A stretch of DNA of 27,515 nt from JALYJG01 sp033763555. Its GTDB lineage: Bacteria; Pseudomonadota; Alphaproteobacteria; UBA9219. Position 1 is the first letter of the stretch. Each line of letters starts with the position of its first letter. The DNA lies in contig JANRKK010000038.1 in assembly GCA_033763555.1 (NCBI GenBank), positions 1-27,515 on the forward strand, written 5' to 3'. The notes beneath the pieces are model-generated. The model was not told the origin of the DNA and did no database searches. It worked only from the letters and a program-made list of their open reading frames with translations. Position numbers and translations under genes: made by a program. Positions 23,820 through 27,515 of this stretch are shown here, one piece after another.

Positions 23820-26120
23820 ATGATTCTTGCGCGTTTTCTTGCACCTCTGGTTTTAGCCTTATGCCTTGTGGCATATCTTCTGTTGCCGTGGACAGACCAG
23901 CTTTTCTTGAACTGGTCTGAAGCCGATCTGCGAATGCGTTCAAAACTGGTTTTCTCGTCTATTGAAGATGACCTGCCTGATGTGCTGAGCGCTGAACGCG
24001 CTGGCCAATTAACCAAGAGATTTACGCAGCTCGCACAAGACGAACGGCTAATCGGGATTGCTTACTGCGACAGCGTCGGTACGCCCACATATCGTAACAA
24101 GGATTTTCCAGCGGATATTGCATGTTCGAGTACAACGAATTTTATGAAGCCAGAGTTTGTTAAAAAGTCCATCAGGGGCGGCCCGGTCATGGTTGCTACA
24201 TTTCCGGTGACAAACGCCGAAATGGTCAATGTAATAAGCAGGCTGGGCTATCTTGTAATTATTCACGACATGTCTTTTGCCGAACAGCGCAGCGAGCAAG
24301 CCAGACGCTATGCTCTTGGGTTTGTGTTGGCCATCAGTCTATTGGCCGCCTTCATCACAATGGGAATTGCACGTTTGACACTCAGTCGTTGGATTGTAGG
24401 ATTGCGTGATTATGTTCGTACTGGAAAACGTACACATGGGTTACCACGAGAAGCGCTGAATATCACTCGCGATATTCAACAACGTATTCGTCAGATCGAG
24501 CGCGAGCAACAGCGCCCTCTCGTGACGGGCCCTCGATGGTCTGCGGCAACTCTCTTTGAATTTGTACAAAACCATTTGCCGTCAGAGCAACTCATTACTG
24601 TCTCCTACCGTCAACCCTATGCGCATCACAAAACACCCGAGGGTATCGGATGGACAACGCCGGCCAGCGGCCTTGTAACAGCGATCGAGCCGATCATGAG
24701 GGCTTGTCGAGGGACGTGGGTCGCGGTTGCCAATGGCGAGATCGACAAACTGGTGGCTGACGAACATGGAATTGTCATGGTACCGCCCGATCGTCCAAGT
24801 TATCGACTGAAAAGATTATGGCTATCAGAGGCTGAAGAGGCAGGATTCTACGCAGGATTTGCCAATGAAGGTATTTGGCCCTTGTGCAATATGGCGTATG
24901 TAAAACCTCGTTTTCGCGCTTCAGACTGGGAAACATATCAGACCGTAAATCGGAAATTCGCCGAAGCTGTTTTTGCTGAAGTTAAGTCCGCTGCTCCCAT
25001 TATTTTTATTCAGGATTATCAGGTTGGTCTTCTTCCAAAATTCATTCGTGAAAAACTCCCCAATGCCCTGATAGTTTTCTTCTGGCATATCCCATGGCCA
25101 AACAGCGAAACCTTTGGCATTTTACCGTGGCGAGAAGATTTTTTAGATGGCATGTTGGCAGCCGATATTGTCGGATTTCACACCCAGTTTTTATGCAATA
25201 ATTTCCTCGATTGTGTTGATACTCACGTCGAAGCCCTCATTGACCGCGAGCATAATACGATACGGCGCGGCAACGATTTTTGCATGGTTCGACCTTACCC
25301 CATATCAATTGCCTGGCCGGATTTTGAAGCCATGTCCGTTCCTGATATTGAAACTTGTCGTCGGCAACTAATATCCAGACTTGAAGTTGACCCTGAAGTT
25401 AAGATTATTCTTGGCGTTGAACGATTGGACTATGTGAAGGGCATTCCTGAAAGGTTGCGGGCTTATAGCCTTTTTCTCGATAGAAACCCAGATTGGCACG
25501 GTAAGGTTTGCTTTGTTCAGGTTGCGTCACCATCCCGGTCGGTTATTCCCGCTTATGCCGACATCGATCAGGAGGTTGAACATATCGCTGACGAGATAAA
25601 TAAAAAATTTTGTGCTGAAAAATGGAAACCTGTCCATATACTCAAGAAAAATTTTGGACAGTCGGATGTGTATAAATTTTACCGCGCTGCTGATGTGTGT
25701 ATTGTATCCTCCTTGCATGATGGCATGAATCTTGTCGCTAAGGAATTTATTGCGGCACGGGAAGATGAATGTGGAGTTCTTATTCTTAGTCAATTCGCAG
25801 GATCATCCCGTGAACTGGTTGATGCCATTATTGTTAATCCATATAACGAAGAAGGGTTATCGGAGAGCCTGCTGCGTGCCCTAACAATGGGGGACCATGA
25901 AAAAGAAGCCCGCATGAAAAGCATGCGCGAACATTTGAAATCACATAATGTTTTTGCATGGGCTGCTGAGATCCTTAAGGGTGCCTCTACTTTGCATCGC
26001 CGTCGACAGTTGAACAACTTGCTCCAATATATGAATACATCCACAAACGGAACGGACGTTTCCGGCCAAGTTGTTCAGGAAAATATCATTAAAGGCCTTA
26101 GTGAGTTCAGAATTTCATAA
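23820..26120 (+). CDS. membrane-anchored trehalose-6-phosphate synthase-like glycosyltransferase (GT20) with N-terminal sensor-like region
   Basis: A 766-residue protein. A first membrane span (about 2–24), a region of about 135 residues likely outside the membrane, a second span (about 162–186) and a short coiled, HAMP-like linker precede the GT20 domain (about 225–730). Catalytic positions known from OtsA are kept: Asp399 in QDYQ, His423 in FWHIPWPN, Arg535 and Lys540 in ERLDYVKGI, Asp634 in HDGMNLVAKEF. OtsA alone is about 470 residues and soluble. No trehalose-phosphate phosphatase gene follows. The product is probably trehalose 6-phosphate, but a related glucosyl phosphate is possible. 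The gene is A+T-richer than its neighbours, suggesting transfer. ATG 23820 (with GGGA before it) is preferred over GTG 23808. Confidence 0.85.
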   Translation: MILARFLAPLVLALCLVAYLLLPWTDQLFLNWSEADLRMRSKLVFSSIEDDLPDVLSAERAGQLTKRFTQLAQDERLIGIAYCDSVGTPTYRNKDFPADIACSSTTNFMKPEFVKKSIRGGPVMVATFPVTNAEMVNVISRLGYLVIIHDMSFAEQRSEQARRYALGFVLAISLLAAFITMGIARLTLSRWIVGLRDYVRTGKRTHGLPREALNITRDIQQRIRQIEREQQRPLVTGPRWSAATLFEFVQNHLPSEQLITVSYRQPYAHHKTPEGIGWTTPASGLVTAIEPIMRACRGTWVAVANGEIDKLVADEHGIVMVPPDRPSYRLKRLWLSEAEEAGFYAGFANEGIWPLCNMAYVKPRFRASDWETYQTVNRKFAEAVFAEVKSAAPIIFIQDYQVGLLPKFIREKLPNALIVFFWHIPWPNSETFGILPWREDFLDGMLAADIVGFHTQFLCNNFLDCVDTHVEALIDREHNTIRRGNDFCMVRPYPISIAWPDFEAMSVPDIETCRRQLISRLEVDPEVKIILGVERLDYVKGIPERLRAYSLFLDRNPDWHGKVCFVQVASPSRSVIPAYADIDQEVEHIADEINKKFCAEKWKPVHILKKNFGQSDVYKFYRAADVCIVSSLHDGMNLVAKEFIAAREDECGVLILSQFAGSSRELVDAIIVNPYNEEGLSESLLRALTMGDHEKEARMKSMREHLKSHNVFAWAAEILKGASTLHRRRQLNNLLQYMNTSTNGTDVSGQVVQENIIKGLSEFRIS

Positions 26121-26200
26121 GGGCTAAGTGACAGCTGATTGTAATTATTAGTAAAAGCTGGGGGTGGTATGCGGGCCGGGTTTCTGCGAAATTGCCCTTT

Positions 26201-26434
26201 ATGTCCGATTCTGGCCTCGAACTTTCCATTGTCATGCCGTGCCTGAATGAGGCGCGGACGTTGCCTGTATGCATCCAGAAAGCACAAGGTTTTTTGACGC
26301 AACATCATGTAAAGGGTGAAGTCGTCATTGCGGACAATGGCAGTACCGACGGTTCGCGTGAAATTGCGCGCGCCATTTTGGATTATGAGGTAGTTGAGCT
26401 AACTGCTCGAAGGGTTTTCTCAAGGTATATCTGA
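26201..26434 (+). pseudogene. family-2 glycosyltransferase, truncated by element insertion
   Basis: The first 58 residues match the start of a family-2 glycosyltransferase: ELSIVMPCLNEARTLPVCIQ and VVIADNGSTDGSREIARA, the nucleotide-sugar-binding strands including the DxSxDGS loop. Such proteins normally continue with an Ala-Gly-Ala-Arg-Val-like strand. Here the frame switches at about 26370–26376 into unrelated sequence (ILDYEVVELTARR) and stops at 26434. The foreign part is the end of the minus-strand recombinase gene. I therefore read this as a gene cut by an integrating element, with its remainder expected beyond the far end of that element, outside the window. The sugar substrate cannot be told. 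Confidence 0.8.
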
Positions 26435-27515
26435 GAGTTGCGCCTTCCAGTTGCAAGTTCGAAAACACGAATCCGAGCAACCCACGTTTTTCATCTGTTT
26501 TCGAACTCTCGAATAAATCATAGCTTTTCGACACCAGCTTAACGATGTTCAAGAGCGCATCTTTAAACTTGTCGTCGGCATCGTGATTGTCTTTCAGGAT
26601 GCAGTTAATTTCCGTCCGGCGCATAGCTATTTCCTTGTGCTTGGCCTCATACACTTTCGAGTCAATGTGGCCATCAACAAGCAGATCGGTCAGTCGGTTT
26701 AGTTTGGTCGATAGATTATTGTCCTCAATGCGCAATTCCTTGATGCGGGACAGATGCAATCCCTTTTCGGCTTCATGGGTTTGTTTAATGTAGTCCAGCA
26801 CGTCACTGAGAAGATCATCAGGCAATTTGAAAGAACGCAGAATGTCCTGTAGTTGCTTTACAACAGCCTCTTCCTTGACCCATACCTTGCTGTCATCAGC
26901 AGGATTACGGGCCACAAGATAAACGTAGCGGCCCTTTTTAAGGTCACAGGTAACTTTTCGGCCTGACATAGCGCAGGTTATCATGCCGCGCAGCAGGAAC
27001 GGATGACGGGAGATCTTTATAACCTTCTGAGGGTTACGCTTCCGCTTCTCGCAAGCCCTGAAAATCTCATGTTCTATAAGCTGCGGGTAAGTATGGGGGT
27101 AGAGATGCCCCTTAATCCTCATAAGGCCACAGTAAAAGGGATTGCTAAGGATGCCCGCGACCGTCTGCAAGTTTAGGGCCTTATTCTTGCGGGTGACTAA
27201 ACCCCATTGCTCGGTCTTGCGCCGAAGTTCACTCATGGAATAAACGCCAGCCGCATATTCCATAAACAGCTTTTTGACTAAGTGGGCGCGTTGTGGGTCA
27301 ATCACGACATGACTACGGCCCGTAACTTCGTCGGTCACATTGAGATAGCCAAGTGGTGCTTGGGCTATCCATTCTCCCTTTTCCAGCTTGTGCTTGATAC
27401 TGCGCCGGACGTTATCGGTAAGCTGATCGGTGTAGGATTGGGCCATGACCGTTCCCATGTTCCACATCAGCTTTTGCATGCTGTTTGCCGTCTTATCGAT
27501 AACATTGCCTTCGCG
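26325..27515 (-). CDS. large serine recombinase (N-terminal part outside window)
   Basis: The visible 396 or so residues are the C-terminal part of a large serine recombinase/integrase. The frame stays open to the window end, with NVIDKTANSMQKLMWNMG upstream of the first internal Met, so the catalytic Ser domain lies beyond base 27515. Visible: the long helix MAQSYTDQLTDNVRRS, the recombinase domain (GEWIAQAPLGYLN, ILSNPFYCGLMRIKG), a zinc-ribbon-like block LLRGMITCAMSGRKVTC with only two of the usual four Cys, and a coiled coil (about 26560–26800). The last 15 residues, after NPKW, are antisense to the interrupted glycosyltransferase, so the native stop was lost or lies at the att site. It would integrate or excise its element by strand exchange. 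Confidence 0.9.
   Translation of the reverse strand, partial: REGNVIDKTANSMQKLMWNMGTVMAQSYTDQLTDNVRRSIKHKLEKGEWIAQAPLGYLNVTDEVTGRSHVVIDPQRAHLVKKLFMEYAAGVYSMSELRRKTEQWGLVTRKNKALNLQTVAGILSNPFYCGLMRIKGHLYPHTYPQLIEHEIFRACEKRKRNPQKVIKISRHPFLLRGMITCAMSGRKVTCDLKKGRYVYLVARNPADDSKVWVKEEAVVKQLQDILRSFKLPDDLLSDVLDYIKQTHEAEKGLHLSRIKELRIEDNNLSTKLNRLTDLLVDGHIDSKVYEAKHKEIAMRRTEINCILKDNHDADDKFKDALLNIVKLVSKSYDLFESSKTDEKRGLLGFVFSNLQLEGATLRYTLRKPFEQLAQLPHNPKWRAQFHANRRYCHCPQ
26375..27515. mobile_element. left edge of an integrating element carrying a serine recombinase
   Basis: The boundary is placed near 26370–26376, where the glycosyltransferase reading ends and the recombinase C-terminus (LRKPFEQLAQLPHNPKW on the minus strand) begins. 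The recombinase points inward from the edge, as is common for phage or ICE integrases next to an att site. The far end and cargo are outside the window, so the element type (prophage, ICE, transposon) is undetermined. Confidence 0.7.

Noticed and set aside
1..27515. tRNA, rRNA and CRISPR content
   Set aside because: I saw no cloverleaf-like sequence, rRNA-like sequence or regularly spaced repeats; a tRNAscan, Infernal and CRISPR search would be needed to exclude them formally.

Overview
The window reads as a chromosomal segment of an alphaproteobacterium. The evidence is the dusB–(Fis-like)–ntrY–ntrX cluster, the hfq–hflX pair, a ChpT phosphotransferase with a full CtrA box (TTAA-N7-TTAA) in front of it, DUF1192 and ribbon-helix-helix genes next to fumC, and a sucC–sucD–sucA set. 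A Rhodospirillales- or Micavibrio-like lineage is my guess from gene content; it is inference and not proven. Most of the window is moderately GC-rich. About 10.0–10.6 kb and everything right of about 23.7 kb are visibly richer in A+T.

Layout. 1–5105 (+): 3' part of dusB, a small unknown protein, a stand-alone Fis-type DNA-binding protein where many relatives have ntrB–ntrC, then the NtrY sensor kinase and NtrX regulator. 5110–6054 (-): a calcineurin-like phosphoesterase relative that has lost nearly all metal ligands. 6297–8316 (+): CtrA box, chpT, a CheY-like receiver and cheR. 8317–10005 (+): a C16 homopolymer, hfq and hflX. 10010–12301 (+): a one-domain asparaginase-like protein and two tandem inositol-monophosphatase-family genes. 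12285–12707 (-): a HIT protein. 12807–14405 (+): fumC and a small ribbon-helix-helix protein. 14410–16197 (-): DUF1192 protein, then (upstream on this strand) an ABC-2 type permease and its ATPase. 16333–17613 (+): a membrane PAS/HD-GYP-like protein without its catalytic HD and GYP residues. 17614–23596 (-): a small orphan, sucA, and sucD/sucC, with an orphan membrane gene on the opposite strand between sucA and sucD; sucB is not here. 23820–26120 (+): a membrane-anchored trehalose-6-phosphate-synthase-like GT20 enzyme. 26201–27515: the start of a family-2 glycosyltransferase gene, cut by an inserted element whose edge carries a large serine recombinase gene on the minus strand that runs out of the window.

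How the genes fit together. NtrY/NtrX should sense nitrogen or redox state. ChpT should pass phosphate from CckA to CtrA, and the CtrA box before it suggests feedback; its probable co-transcription with cheY- and cheR-like genes ties the relay to chemotaxis or motility. The suc genes and fumC supply TCA-cycle steps. The right end looks like an acquired carbohydrate (trehalose/glycosyltransferase) patch later hit by a site-specific integrating element.

I found no tRNA, rRNA or CRISPR array. No complete new system is visible. The best leads are two conserved-looking pseudo-enzymes, the C16 tract before hfq, the Fis-like gene in the ntrBC position, the sensor-fused GT20, and the recombinase/glycosyltransferase junction.
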